Below, in pieces: positions 1 to 14,300 of a stretch of 64,000 nucleotides of DNA. The position numbers and the translations under genes were made by a program. Below the pieces are notes generated by a model. That model saw nothing but the letters and a program-made list of their open reading frames with translations, did no database searches and was not told where the DNA came from. This DNA is from Prosopocoilus inquinatus (lineage: Eukaryota; Arthropoda; Insecta; Coleoptera; Lucanidae), in the NCBI GenBank assembly GCA_036172665.1, contig CM069870.1, positions 69,192,212-69,256,211 on the forward strand, read 5' to 3'. Position 1 is the stretch's first letter; each line of letters starts with the position of its first letter.

Positions 1-508
1 ACAGCCGAAAGCAAAAAAGGTATAAGTATACAAAACAGTTTAGTTCTTTAAGATTACGTTTAGTAATAGTTCTTTCTCAAAATGGTATTGATTAAAGACG
101 ACTGTACAGATTTTGCCAAAGTTTTAAAGAAGAGTTTAACTAGCGACATCCTGCGATTGATTTTTGACCTGACGCAAAAAGTAAAATTTTCAGTTTTAGA
201 CTTGTCAACTTTAAAAGCTTTCTAATGGTTTACATGTTATATGGAGTCGTATTTCAACGATACCATTTTACAGAAAAAAAAAAATAATAAAAATTGCAGG
301 AAACTGTTCTTTTCTACTTTTTTTTGCTTTCGACTGTTGGCTATATTTATATTTGTGTTCTGTTTTTTCTCCAATTCTCATCTGCGTCAAGGTAAATGTA
401 TTTTTTGTTTTCATTGATATAATTTTTATATTCATTGCTACAGCTTATTTTTTAAATATTTGGCGGAATCTCAAGTTCAATCTGGTGGATTAATTTTTTA
501 ATAGTTGG
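1..508. repeat. Dispersed repeat, no gene seen
   Basis: No coding exon is visible. Positions 1-230 resemble 11042-11170: both have GAAAGCAAAAAA, a stretch around AAATGGTATTG and the ending TTTAAAAGCTTTCTAA, so this is a diverged interspersed family. Positions 160-175 (AGCGACATC..TTTTTGACCTGAC) faintly recall the ends of the ribozyme-bearing repeats at 37.3 and 55.9 kb. The stretch ends with a hAT-like terminus, GTTGGCAACACT, at about 504. Confidence 0.5.
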
Positions 509-518
509 CAACACTAGT

Positions 519-1413
519 GGTGGGGGTTGCGGCCGAGTTGCCGATCGGTTTCCAGAAAAAGCCTAAACGTGAACATTCAACTTAAATAGCCACCGGAAGC
601 GGACAGTAACTCACCGAAACTTAAAAAATTTCACTAGAAACAGCGCCGAAAAATTAAATTGCATCTGACGAGCGGCGTGAAGTTACCAACGTTTGCCGTC
701 AGCGATTTCCCATTAAAATTAAAAAAAAAGTAGATAGCCAACTAGTAAGCCTAGTGATGTAAAAATTTCATGAAACATATTTTTTTAGAAATATTTCACC
801 TTCAATGAAATATATTGTAATCTCATTTTTCTATTGCCATTAGATTTAAATAAAATACACCAAGTACGGTAAGAGCAAAAATATGAACGAGAAAGAATGT
901 GTTTTAATTAGTGTTGTTAAATTACCGGCAATTTATTTTTAATGTTACATTACCGGTAATGTTACCCTAATATTACCAATTGCTGCTCAAGTGGCGACAT
1001 CTCGCGCCGCAGTTACCAATTACACTTTTAACTAAAAATGTGACTTTTACTCAATTTTCTGATTAATTTGATATGGGATGCGCATTACATTTTTATCTTT
1101 TGTTAATAATAAAGTTTACAATATTTAATATTTTGTATTTCCACTAAATAAATTTATGTGTAAACGAAAGTCATTTTAGATTATGTAATATTTATTTCCT
1201 TTTTTTTAGTATTAACGTTTTTCTTAAATAAACAAAAATATTCCTTGCCCGTTTCTTTGATTGGTTTACTTAGATTTTGCAAGTGTGTAACACGAAATTA
1301 CATTATCTTGACGACAGAGATAACAAACGATAACCAACGGTAACAAACGAACGTTACCTTACCGGTAATATTGGAAATTTACCGTAAGGTGACGTCGTAA
1401 TTTTTGCGACTCA
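519..1413. mobile_element. Candidate non-autonomous insertion with 10-bp direct repeats
   Basis: The 10-mer CAACACTAGT occurs at 509-518 and again at 1414-1423, which fits a target-site duplication around 895 bp of non-coding sequence. The interior has several TTACCGGTAA palindromes but no open frame of interest. Part of the 10-mer overlaps the common CAACACT terminus of hAT-like repeats, so chance or a composite origin is possible. Confidence 0.3.
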
Positions 1414-1429
1414 CAACACTAGTTTTAAT

Positions 1430-4400
1430 GCATGCAAGAGTGAGAAATTACAATTGAAGAGTAGACCGAGAATCATCAACTCTTCGAATCCAAAAAAAGG
1501 GAAATCAAATTTTTCCACGTGTAAATTTTCACTTACCCTCGTCAAAAAATAATTCTTACCAATTTCCGCCTAATTCTAATAAATAGAGTTCGGAATCACA
1601 TATTTTGACGTCATCAATAGGAGTTTGGGTTTGCATGGAAAATTATTTTTAATACGTTTTTATTACGCAATCCTTTCCGGAATAATTCGGAAGAGGGGGC
1701 GTCCTACAATTGATTTGCGGATGTTCTTCACAATGGGCAGAGATAGCCCGAGATGGCCAACTCAATGTTAAAAATCGTATCGCAACAACTTATTTGAGCG
1801 ATTGTAATATGAAGCGCGCGTAGAGGGCAGAAAGATCGCAAACCGCGGCTTTTTTGAATATAGCAGTTACACCATTCCTTAAATTTTTTAAAAATAAATT
1901 TACATGTAAAGAAATCGACAATGTACACATTTGACTTTGTTTAAAAACAGATGTTTGAAAAACAAGTAAATAGAAGAAATTAGTCAAAAATGTGGTATAT
2001 GTCGATTTCTTAGCACGTTTTCGTATATAAACTGAAATAATAAAATGAATTGTTATTTATTTATTGATATATTTTAATCACATTACTGTTAGCATTACTA
2101 GAATACAATCAAATACAATACAAATATAAATTCGTGGTAATTAGTTGCAATTTGCAAACAATTTTGGAAGTAATGATAATTCTTAACAATTTTTCAAAAG
2201 TTTTCATCTAGAATAATTCTAAAATTAAAATTTAATTTTGGTTATTAATGCATAAAATCTATTAGAAATGCAACACGTTTGGTTAGTAAAATAAACAAGG
2301 ATCTGCAGTACTTTTGGAGATACCAAAGTTTATTAGGACATCTTTGAAGCGCTGATCCCAACATCTCGGTGACTGTTTGAGTCCATATAGACTCTTTTGC
2401 AGTTTGCAAACCCTAGTAGAGCCATCTTCAAATGCAGACCGATCCATAAAGGTTTCTTCTTCAAGAACACCGTTCAGGAAGGCTGACTTGACGTCAAATT
2501 GGATAACAATAGATTTTCATTAGCTGGAACAGTGAGAATAGCTCGTATAGTAATCAAATCGAGCAACAGAGTACTAAATTTTCATATTGTTCACGGAACA
2601 AGTGACAAGAATAATTTTTTCTAGTGATCATCTTGTTAATGATCATGTTTGTTACACAATAGATATAAATAATACAAATATTTCTGATTGGGGAAGTAAG
2701 TTCTACTATGTCTACTATTCATACACTATTAATTAATGTTATAAATATCTGTATTTTTACCTAAATGCAGTGATGACCCACAAACTATTGGAGATGGGTT
2801 TATTTCTCTTCTACATGGATTTACTGTTGGAAAAGCATTCGCATGTAGTTTCCAACTTGTTAAATCTAAATAAGAATCAGGCGTAAAATGTTTATTACAA
2901 ATTCGGTAATTCCGGAGACTTATTGGCGTGGAGACCATACCCATTTTTTCCTGCCATAATTTGGATCTATAAAATCGAAGATTGCTTAGATTAAACAACT
3001 GGCATATTCATTTAGACAAAGTTACATTGCATAAAGGTACATTTTACATTTTTGGATCTTCAAGAGCTGATGCAAAGGAGTACACCTAATCTGATCAAGC
3101 ATACGTGTCTAAATGGGTGTTGTGCTCAAGCATACTAGGAGTGATATCAATCTTAAATGCCATCTGATAATCATATGATCCTACAGGATGCGTTGAAGAA
3201 CCATCGTGGTCATGAACGACTACAATAGAAATTTATACTGTATAAATCTGACTGAATCTGATAATGGGTGCGGTGCGTTCACTAAAAATAAGCTGGAAGT
3301 GCATATTTATGATTGGACCTTTCCAAAATGTGACCACAGTTTTTTTTTTTTAGTTTTACTTTTGTTGTTTCTGTTCGTATTAAATGATAGTTGTAGTGCA
3401 TCAACTTTATTTTCATGGATTTAGAAATTTAGAATGTTCAGTTAACAAATTTCAATATATTCACTTAACATAAATTTTTAAGAAATGTCGGTAGCATTCC
3501 AAAATAATTGTAGTCAGTTTTCTATTAACACAATAGTACATTCTGCATACAAGCACATTTATTTTTACATAAACCACATACTTAGCTGGATTTGATGGAA
3601 AATTATGTAATATGTCAACATCAGTGTCCGAATTTCCACACACTAAACACAACAAACGTGAAGCCATCTTCCACTAAGATTAAACCTGTAATTAAATTAT
3701 TTTATAAACCGATTATATAAAAATAATATATTTTACGTACCCAAAACACCACGAGATTAATTCTCACTGTTTATTATTTTCTATTGTAAATACGTAGTAA
3801 TGTTTACTTATAAAATAAACACCATAACTTACACGTGAATCACCAATATGAATTACATGCTAATATTGCAGGGTCCTCTCTTAACAAAACAAAGAATAGG
3901 ATTTTTAATACAGTTTCCTACTTATGGATAATGAAAATAGTGCCATCTGCTTTCAACTCATGGCTGGTGTGACAAAGATACGATGATACATGTTTTCTTT
4001 CAACGAGCAAGGATAGATATATAAAGTGAAAAGCGAAACAAAATCTGTATGAAGTTAACCATCTCGGGTTATCTCTGCAATGGGGCAGCACAGTACTGCC
4101 AACTTATCAAGTTTCAAAGTGTTCTTTGACGTTAAAAATCGTATTATCAAGCATGATTAAAAACAGCGCGAGATTATTAATTAGTTACGTTTTATTTATT
4201 TATTTTTTTAATTTATTTATGGTTTTGTTTTGTTTTTTTTTTTTCAAACGTATTGCGATCACTTTTTATCGATTATCGAGAATATTTCCGAGCAGTTTTG
4301 AATTATTAATCAACTCAGTCTTTTTGCTTATTTTCTATATTTTCTGAAATTGTCTCTTTTCTTTTTTATTTCTTTTCTATTCGTCGTAAAATGTATGATC

Positions 4401-5000
4401 GCCATTTGTTTTTCTTTCTCTTCTTTTCTCGTTGGAGTTCTCCATTTTTTTTTTTTTCAAATTTAAAAAGACGAAATGTTCTTTGTTCTTTTTTTCTTTT
4501 TATTTTCTTTTTCATATATTTTTGAACAGAACAAAAACTTTCTGCACTCTGAATATCGTTGCAATCGTCTTTTGTTTTTGTTGCTCTTGTGTGTCTCGAG
4601 TCTGTAATGTTTTTCTATTTTACTTTTTCTCGACTGTTAAAAAATTCTTCATGTTTTCTTTATTTTCAATTGTTTACCACTTTTCATAACTTGAATAATT
4701 ATAATTTCATTAGAAATTTTATTTTTTGCCGTTTTTGATTGGGTTTCTCGATTATCGATTATTAAATTATTATTTGCTATTTATTAATTACCATCTTGAG
4801 ATGCAAGCATGCACGCGATTTTGAAGAAAAAATCATTCATAGTATCAACTACTAAAATAATCAAACAGTTGGCAACGTTGCTGCAGAGCTGCAGCATGTC
4901 AAGCGCCTCCCCCCAATGATGACGTCAAAATATTTGATTCCGATCTTTACTAGTAAATCATTTTCACACTATGAAAAAACTAAGGAAATCGTGTATATTT
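1430..5000. repeat. Non-coding region with scattered inverted-repeat remnants
   Basis: No supportable gene. Two short pairs are in inverted order: TTTTGACGTCATC near 1606 with GATGACGTCAAAA near 4917, and AGAGATAGCCCGAGATGG near 1738 with CCATCTCGGGTTATCTCT near 4060. This fits a decayed large inverted element, later opened by the T-rich low-complexity tract at about 4126-4780. The ORFs here are short and low in complexity. Confidence 0.35.
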
Positions 5001-5699
5001 TTTATATTTCCAGATTTTTGTGTGCGTAGACGGGACTTGTCCCGTTAATTACCAGTGCGAAGCAAAAAGCAAATCACTAAGAAATAATAATTGAATAATT
5101 TCAAGAAGAAAAAAAAAAGAAAAAACGTACTATTCATTCAAAATTTCTGCGAGACATTTCCTCTTTCATAAGAATAACGGCAACAACGACGAAAAAATTA
5201 AAAACTGACAGAAAATTTGAAGATGGAAACAAATGACGATTGCAGGAAAAAATACAGAAAGGGATGAAATTATTTGAGAAAGATTTTCAAACAAGAATCC
5301 ATAAACAAGTGACGATCCCAGTACAATCGAAAAATAAAATTGCAAACAAATTCTGAATAACCAAAACGCTACTATCTTTCTATATAAATAAAATAAAATT
5401 CTTTTATTTTAGTTTCTTTTTCTTATTATTGTTAAACGCCATCATCAGGTGGTAAGAATTTCGAAATATGATGATTGGCAACACTTCTGTTTGCTGCAAA
5501 GTGCAAGGTTAGGTTGTTTTAATATTTCTTCTTTCGTTTATTTTAGCAGTCAATAATTACTCCTAAATTTTAATTTTAACTTTCTGTTTAAATTTCCCTG
5601 ATTGATTGATTTAGGGAATTCTAGGGAAGCATCGTATGGCGAAAAGGAATTTTAAGTCGAGTTGGTTGGCAACACTGCCTGTGTGTACAGTGCGAGCAG

Positions 5700-7480
5700 T
5701 AAAGCTGCCCTCTGGCAGATGAGTTGGGGCAAGCAAAAACAGTCAATTATCAAAATTATTAAGAATTAAAAGAAAAGAAATGGAAAAAACAGAAAATTTT
5801 TTAAACATTTTCCTTCACATTTTTTAAACATTCTTTATGCTTTTGCACTATGTGTTTCTCTTTTGTTTTTGACTCCTTTTTACAGTTCTGTTTGGTTTCC
5901 TTTTCTTTTTATTTGCAAAAACTTCCGTCGATTTTCATTCTTTTGTCCATCTTAACTTCTTTTGTTGATTGACGCTTTTTTTACAGTTGTCTTTTGTTTT
6001 CTAGTAGTTTTTTTTCGTCTGAAAATTTATTTATTTATTTATCCTCATTTTTTTTGTCCATCTTAATATCGTGGTACTTCTATTTTGTTTATTCATTTTA
6101 TGCTTTGATTTCTCTTTTGTTTATTTTAATCTAATTCATTTTTCACATTTTGTTGGTTGACGCTTTTTTTTTGTCGTTTTCTATTATTTTCCTTCGTCTG
6201 GAGTTTCATTTGTTTTTGGGTTTTTGGTTCATCTAAGCAATCGAATTTCTTTTGTTTTTTTTTTCTGTTTTTCGTGCTCTTGCACTATGTGTTTCTTTTT
6301 TGCTTTTCTACTCCTTTTTACAGTTCTCTTTTGTTTCTTCTTCTTCCATCTGAATTTATTTTGTATTTGACGGTTGTTTTACAGTTGTATTTAATTTTCT
6401 ATTAGTATTTTTTTTTCGTTTAGAGATTCATTTGTTTTTGGTTCATCCAAGCAGCCAATCTTCTTTTTTTTTGTTCATTATACCTTTGCACTAAGTATTT
6501 ATCTTTTGTTTTTGACTCCGCTTTACAGTTCTTTTTTGTTTCCTACCAGCTTCTTTTTATTTGCAAAAACTATCGTCGATTTTAATTCTTTCGTCCATCT
6601 CAACTTCTTTTGTCGGTTGATGTTTTTTATAATTATTTTTTGTTTTCTAATTTTTTTTCGTCTGGAGATTCATTTGTTTTTGATTTATCTAAGTAGTCGA
6701 TCTTCTTTTGTTCTTTTTTCTGTTCTTTATGGTTTTGCACTAAGTATTTTCCTTTAGTTTTTGATTATTTTTTACAATTCTCTTTTGTTTCCTACGAGTT
6801 TCTTTTTATTTACAAAAACTCGTCAATTTTCATTTTTTTTTAACTTCGGTTGTTTTACAGTTGTCTTTTGTTTTCTACTGGTTTTTTTTTTTTTGGTCTG
6901 GAGATTAATTTGTTTTTGGTTTATCTAAGCAGTACATCTTTTTTTGTTTTTTCTTTGTGTTCTTTATGCTTTTGCACTATGTGTTTCTCTTTTGTTTTCG
7001 ACTCCTTTCTACAGTTCTCTCTTGTTTCCTCCGGGTTTCTTTTTATTTGCGAAAGCTTTAGTGTTCCGGCACTTATCTTTTCTTTTTCTTTTTTTTTATT
7101 TTATGCTGTCCGTATTTCTCTTTTGTTTGTATTTATCAAATTGATTTTTCAAGTTCTGTTGACTGACGCCTTTATACGGTTTCGCTTATTTTGTTTTCTG
7201 TTCATCTTAGTCGTCAATTTTCTTTTGTGCTTCTTTGATGCTTTCTTATTATGTATTCTTCTTTTCTTTTCTTTTAACATTACACTTACATTGAGCACTT
7301 TATTAACGCTTGTTTGTAGTTCATCGTTCTTCTTCACTGTATTTTGTTTCCTTTTTTTCAAATTGTTAAATTATTGACTTTTCTACAGTTTATTTTAATT
7401 TTCTACGAATTGGTGCTGTCGATCTTTCTTTATTTTTTATTTCTTCACCTCACGCCTTGTGTTTTGTTGCTGCTGTTTTA
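5700..7480. repeat. T-rich degenerate tandem array (CTTTTGTTT type)
   Basis: Irregular units of about 200-440 bp share marker phrases such as TTGCACTATGTGTTTCTCTTT (near 5843, 6280, 6486, 6735, 6973), CTACGAGTTTCTTTTTATTTGCAAA and CGTCTGGAGATTCATTTG. A related stretch lies at 53.5-53.9 kb. Open frames such as 6850-7377 are Phe/Leu/Ser-rich by-products of T-rich sequence and are not called as genes. Confidence 0.75.
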
Positions 7481-7483
7481 ATT

Positions 7484-7860
7484 GTACACAGACCCCCCCC
7501 CCCTCCCCCCCGGAGACCAAAAGCCGCCCGCGTGCCAATCCATATTTTGGCATCCTCTGACAGATGACTTGGAACAAACAAAAACGGTCAATTATCAAAA
7601 TTATTAAAAACTAAAAGAAAAGAAATGAAAAAAAAAACGTTCTCCTTCACTTTTTCTAAACATTCTCTTTCACTTTTTTTAAACATTCTCCTTCGCTTTT
7701 TTTAAGCATTCTCCTTCACTTTTCTTTAAACATTTTCCTTCATTTTTTGAAGTTCTTAGCTGCCGCAAGCCCCCAAAAACGAAGCGAAACGCTTTCTTCT
7801 CATCTGACCGAGAAGACCTCTGCTTAGACCCCCCCCCCCCCCACCCCCGAATGCAAGTTA
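7484..7860. repeat. C-tracts bracketing a 23-24-bp minisatellite
   Basis: Two C homopolymer-like tracts (7493-7510 and 7830-7845) surround a segment that resembles 5707-5830 (GGTCAATTATCAAAATTATTAA) and about five copies of a unit like AACATTCTCCTTCACTTTTT (about 7645-7755). No gene is present. Confidence 0.7.
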
Positions 7861-8079
7861 CTAATATTAGAAAAAAAGAAACAAAATCACAAAAGCAAAA
7901 GGAACTTAAATTTATAGAAACTTAAAAAGTGAAATGTAATTTGTTTTTTTGTTAAAAGATTTGTTTAAAATATTAATAACAGTACACGGACAGACACATA
8001 CATTTATTTTATAAAAGAAAATTACAGTTGCCTGTAATAATATTAATTGTTGTAATTTCTTTTTTTTTTTTCATTACAG

Positions 8080-8328
8080 TTGACTGAGATAACTGCGATC
8101 GCCTCCCTACCCGACTACGCACACAATGACAATGACCAAAGCGTTGTAGAAATCTGCGTGACCCGAGTGACATCATGCATAAGAGAGACGGGAAGCGCAG
8201 AGCAGCACTGCGAGGCCCTGGTGACCTTGTTGGAGTCATGCCTGCATCACAACCTGCAATTATCATCACGGGGGGAAGACCCGCCCCACGCAAAGATCTC
8301 AAGCGACATCATATCTTGCATTTTCTTG
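8080..8328 (+). CDS. melt: melt exon A (first visible coding exon)
   Basis: The acceptor is a T-tract ending TTCATTACAG|TTGACTGAG and the donor is TTCTTG|GTACGC. The 83 residues open with [13 protein letters not shown] and run through [18 protein letters not shown], a strongly conserved Melted segment. There is no ATG at the start, so the reading frame enters from an upstream exon that was not found in 1-8079. Confidence 0.9.
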
Positions 8329-11300
8329 GTACGCTTTCCACCCGCATTACTTTCACTAATAGATCAGGGATAAGAAATCGGCCCACTTGCCCGCGAACAG
8401 TACGAAAATTTAGTATTCAGACTAAATTAGTCCCCGCCCGCGGTAACTCTCGCACAGTAACCCTTCCCCTCCCACTCAACAGCAATTTAAAGTGATTTCA
8501 ATGTATCGGAGCCACGGAAGGAGTAACTAGTACATTCGGTATAAAAAGTCTCCAATACTAAATGGGCCGAATTCGTTTCCCTGCTAATAGTATTTAGTTA
8601 ACACCGTGCTCTTTATTTCAGAATTATAGTAAAAAGTCTGTGATGCAACGAGCCCTGCCCGTCGCCGTCAAATTCCTGCACAAGGGTAACAAGGAGCTCT
8701 CGAGGAATATGGCTTCGTACCTTTCGCTGGCAGCCATCGACCACGCATCTCTGTTAAGCCCCCACGTGCAGCCTATCATGGACTCGATTATATCAGGTGG
8801 AAATTTGGTGGCTGACGGTGTTTACGGTGTATTTATTTATTGGGAATTTCAGGGAACTACCCGCTGTGTCGAGTGCTCGCTCAGATCTACGAGGTCTCCC
8901 CCGAGCCCCTCCAAGGACATGCCATGGCTTTAGTCTCTCTCTTGCCTCACTGTGATAATCATGAAAAATTGGCACTGTTGCATTTGTTTTCGTTAATTGC
9001 CAAGGACAATCCCATTGTAAGTATTCACCATTTTGTCAAATTTGACACTGACATCAAGATGATAGATAAAAGTTTGATTTACACTATACAAAGCTACCAA
9101 TTTTTGACGTTGATGTCAATTCTCAGTGTACCAGTTTTCAAGGGCCGCAACTGTACAACGTCAATGACGTCGTCTGGTCTAGGGTCCCTAGATTTAATTG
9201 ACATTTAACATGTTCGAGAGTGTTCGGAACAGTGTTGCCAACTTAGCGGATTCCCGCTAGTTCTATACCTTTTCAATTTCAAATTGGGACTAAACAATTT
9301 CAAATTGGAAACAAACAAATTCAAATTGGGAATAAACAATTTCAAAATGAGGTAAACAAGTCTCCTACTGTCATTAACGTCATTTCAAAAAAGTGTTTAA
9401 TTCTGATTCCATTAAACTATATACATTAAACTGAATAAGGTCACAAAAAATGCCTTACATTAAGAAGCTGATGCCATGAAGAAACAAATCTGTGTCCTAT
9501 ATAATAACAACCAAGATCGGAGAACACTAGCGAATACCTTAGGAGTGACGAAATCAACCGCGTACCGTTGGGTGAAAAACCAGGAAGAACCTGAAAATAC
9601 ACGTGGTGGAAAAAGCTAATGACCACCATAATCTCATGGAACAATACATCGAAGAGAATCCGCGCATGACATTAAAGAATGAAAGAGAAGTTTCAAACTG
9701 TACACCAACTTGCTGTCTCGACAGAATGCCTTCGAAGGCATTTGGATGGTTTGATGTATACTTTAAAAAATGTGAGAAAAGAACCTGAAAGGGCAAATAG
9801 TGCGGATAACAAAACCAAAAGATGTGAATTTGTTCGACAGCTATGAGATTATCAAGCAGATAATATTCCAACAGTTTACATGGACGAAACGAATTTTAAT
9901 TTATACACTTCACGTACAAAAGGAAGATCTAAGAAAGGCACACGCTGCACTCATATTTCTGCAGGGAGTAGAGGGTCAAATATTCATGTTATCGGATGTA
10001 TTGGAAACATGGGCCTAATACATTATGAAATTAGAAGAGGGGCATTTAAAAAACCGCAAGCTAATGATTTCATTCGTCGATGCCTCCAAAATGCCCGAAA
10101 TTTGTATCAAACACCTGTCGTTATAGTCATCGATAATGCTCCGTGTCATTCTTCAATTGAGGATGTTTTTAGGGAGGACGAATTTGCCGATAATTATTTG
10201 CTAAGACTTTCCCCTTACAGCCCGATGTTGAATCCAATTGACCTCGCGTGGTCTTGTCTAAAAGCTGGTGTTAAAGCTGACTTAGCAATCCAAATTCCAC
10301 AAATTTTAGCAGGTGAAGCCAGGGCAAACATTGCGCAGACGGAATATCGGCTACAAAAATTAGAAAATATAGTGCATCAAAATATAACGAATAAAATTAC
10401 CGTAGCTAACTGCATAAGATTCGTTGCAAACATTCAAAGATTTATACCTGATGCATTAAATATGATTGATGTAGAATTTTGATTTAGGCATATAAGTAAT
10501 TATTAATTAGGTAGTTATATTCCGTTTCGTTATTTTATTATTTCCTACGAGCTTGTATTTTTTTGAATTAAAATATATTGTTCCAATTTGAATTTGTTTA
10601 ATCCCAGTTTGAATTTGTATAGTATCAATTTCAATTTGTTTATTTTCAATTTGAATATGTTTAGTCCCAATTTGAAATTGTTTATTCCCAATTTGAATAT
10701 GTTTAGTCTCAATTTGAAATTGAAAAGGTATAGTTTAATTGAAATCTTATCTGGAGTCAGAATTTTCCATCTAACTGCTAACGGCGGATTTACGTGTTTG
10801 TAAACGTTTGTAAAAAAAATCAAATTATAGTAACGAAGTTACAATTGACAAGCAAATATTAATTTTTCATCTTTGATATTCCAGAAATTTAGAAACTATC
10901 CTAGACTATAACGTTACAGACTATCATAGAAAATTAGACACTATCCTAGAACATTATAAGTTAGGGTACATACTATTGGAACATACTGGATTAGTTGTAG
11001 TAACTCCGTTACTTCATTTTGTTAATTGGAGAACTTTCGTATAGAGACGAAAGCAAAAAAAGATAAAAACAATTTAGTGTTCTAGTTCTTTGTCGAAATG
11101 GTATTGTTTAAATACGCCTGCGCAGATTTTGTCAAAGTTTTAAACTTGTCAAATTTAAAAGCTTTCTAAGGGCCAGTTTTTCAATCAGGGTTTAACTTAA
11201 ATGTTTTTCTTTATTCAAAGTCGTTTCAAGAACATTGTTCTTGAAAGTGCGTGATTAGGTTTTTAAGTTGTTTACGGGTAAATAAAAACTACGATGTTAT

Positions 11301-14300
11301 GGCTCAGGGTAACAGATGGCGCCACACTTGTTTTCAGGACATTGTCCTTGAACATTCCTAAATGTCTTTCAGTTGTTTTGGAATCTTCCCGACAAATTTA
11401 CGGTTCGGATTAACAGACGGTGCTACAATCGCGGTTCATTCGAAATTCATGCTTGAAATGTAGTTTTCGGGGCGTTTTCCATCTGTTTTGAAATTGTTTT
11501 CCGGCAATAACATCTCCAGAGTTTTTCTTCTTTCTTTTTTTTATTTTCTTTCTTTTTTGTATTTATTTCAGATTGTTCTGTTTTTGAAAATATACATTTT
11601 TCTGCACTCTTACGACTTATGAATTACAAAAAGCCTCGACCAACAGGCGCCTGCGGCATCTTAGCGCCGGGTTTCTTTGCAATCCCCGAAACCCCTGTAG
11701 CTACGCCACTGTCCACGGGACAATCGTATCAGATTAGGTCAACCAACTACGAAATCTGAAATTACTAACGGAAATGACATTGACCCATTTTCTCACCTCG
11801 TCTTTAATTTAGCAGCGCCGTGATTAAATCTCTCTCTGTCTCTCTCTCTCTCTCTCTCTTTCTTGTTTAAAGGTCCGTCGACTTTCGTTTCAGTTTTTTT
11901 TCGTTTGTCAAACTTCACGACGGTTTCGATCGTCTTTTGTTTAAAGCATGAAGATTAAAGCCCGACGCATCCGAGTTTTTTAATCCTCAAAAATTGTCGT
12001 ATCGATTTCGATCCTCTTTTGTTTAGAAATCGATCGTCTTTCATTCAAAAGTCGATCTTTTTTAGTTTCATTTTTTTCTCGTTTGTCAAACTTTCGCGTC
12101 GGTTTCGATCGTCTTTTGTTTAAAGCATGAAGATCAAAGCCCGACGCGCCCGATTTTCTTAATCCTCAAAAATTTTCGTATCGATTTCGATCCTCTTTTG
12201 TTTAGAAATTGATGGTCTTTCATTCAAAAGTTAATCTTTTTTAGTTTCATTTTTTTCTCGTTCGTCAAACTTTCGCGTCGGTTTCGATCGTCTTTTGTTT
12301 AAAGCATCAAGATCGAAGCCCGACGCGTCCGAGTTTCTCAATCCTCAAAAATTTTCGTATGCATTTCGATCCTGTTTTGTTTAGAATTTGATCGTCTTTT
12401 GTTCAAAATTCGATCGTCTTTTGTTTCAGTTCTTCTCGTTCATCAATCATTCGCGTAGACTTCGATCGTCTTTGGTTTAAAGCTTGACCAAAACCAACGT
12501 TCTTAATCCTCAAAAATTTTCGTATCGATTTCGATCATCTTTTGTTTAGAATTCGACCGTCTCATAAGTCGATCTTCTTTTGTTTCAATACTTCTCGCGC
12601 GTCAAACTTTCGCGTCGGTTTCGATCGTCTTTTATTGAAAGCATGATCTAAATCCTCAAAGAATTGTCGCATCGATTTCGATGTTCCTTTGTTTAGAATT
12701 CGATCGTCTTCTGGTTTAAATGCCGACAAAATTCGACTGTAAGAATATTTTTTTCAGAAAATTACAATTTTTTCTTTTAATTTAAAAAACTCGATCGTCT
12801 TTTGTTTATCAGATTTAGACGGCTGTAATTTCTTTTTTTTGTTCATCTAATTTCCGTAATGCTTTCGATCGTCTGTTGTTTTAATGATGACGTCAAAATT
12901 TAGAATTTTTTTTCTGGCGTTCACAAAATATTTTCTTTTGTTCTAATTTTTTTGGCTTCTGAATTCCCGCTTCGCTTTCGATCGTCTTTTGTTTAAACAT
13001 CGATCTTAGTTAAAAAAAAAACTTACGAGTTTCTTATTCCTCAAAAATTTTCGTATGCATTTCGATCCTCTTTTGTTTGGAATTTGATAGTCTTTTGTTC
13101 AAAAGTCGATCGTCTTTTGTTTCAGTTCTTCTCGTTCGTCAATCATTCGCGTCGGCTTCGATCGTCTTTTGTTTAAGGCTTGATCAAAACCCGGCGCGTC
13201 CGATTTTCTTAATCCCCAAAAATTTTCGTATCGATTTCGATCATCTTTTGTTTAGAATATTCGACCGTCTCAAAAGTCGATCTTCTTTTGTTTCAATACT
13301 TCTCGCGCATCAAACTTTCGCGTCGGTTTCGATCGTCTTTTGTTGAAAGCATGATCTAAATCCTCAAAATATTGTCGCATCGATTTCGATGTTCCTTTGT
13401 TTAGAATTCGATCGTTTTTTGATTTAAGTGCCGACAAAATTTCGATTGTAAGAATGTTTTCTTCAGAAAATTACAATTTTCTTTTAATTTAAAAACTCGA
13501 TCGCCTATTGTTTATAAAATTAATTCAGATTTCGACGGCCGTAATTTCTTTCTTTTTTTGTTCATCTAATTTCCGCAATGCTTGCAATTGTCTTTTGTTT
13601 AAATAATGGCGTCAGAATTTTCAATTTTTTTTTCTGGTGTCGTCAAGTTACTTTCTTTTGTTCTTACATTTTTTTTGCTTCTCTGAAATTCCCTCTGCTT
13701 TCGATCGTCTTTTGTTTAAATATGGAGTTTGATTTAAAAAAAAAAAACTTTCCTGAAAATTACGATTTTCAATTAATTTAAATTCGATCGCTTCTTGTTT
13801 AAATTTCAATCAGACCTCGACGTTCCAGTTTTTCTTTTGTTTTTCGAAATTCCGCACTACTTTCGGTCGTCTTTTGTTTAAATGTCAAAATGTTGAATTT
13901 TTCTTTCCGGAAATAAAATAACGACAAAGAAATTGTTTTTCGGTTTAATTTCGATCGTCTGTTGTTTAAATTTCGATCGGAGTTTGAAAGTTTGAAAGAG
14001 AAGACAACGAATGTTTTTGATAAAATTGCCAAATACCCATTATTGGAATAAAAATTTTCTTTTTTTTTTTATTTCTTTGTAAAGTAAAAGAGGAAACAAG
14101 TTTTCGAAATTCGACATTTTCAGACCTTGTTACTTAAAAATTATTTCCGGGACTTAGGTCCGATTTCATAATCGAAATAAAGGAACTTAAAAAAAGTCAC
14201 AGTCATATGTCCAAAAAGATGCGAAAACGTAGTTATTTATCCATCAGAATGTGACCTTTATCCTAAAGTCTCCTTTAGTTCGATTATGATACCCGGGCCT

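Noticed and set aside
6157..7377. Several plus-strand ORFs up to 175 aa rich in Phe, Leu and Ser
   Set aside because: They follow from T-rich tandem repeat DNA; no family signature, no splice context, and the frames shift between units.
8009..8495. Overlapping ORFs on both strands at the first melt exon
   Set aside because: Only the frame 8080-8328 matches Melted and has matching splice phases; the others are shadows or run into the MITE.
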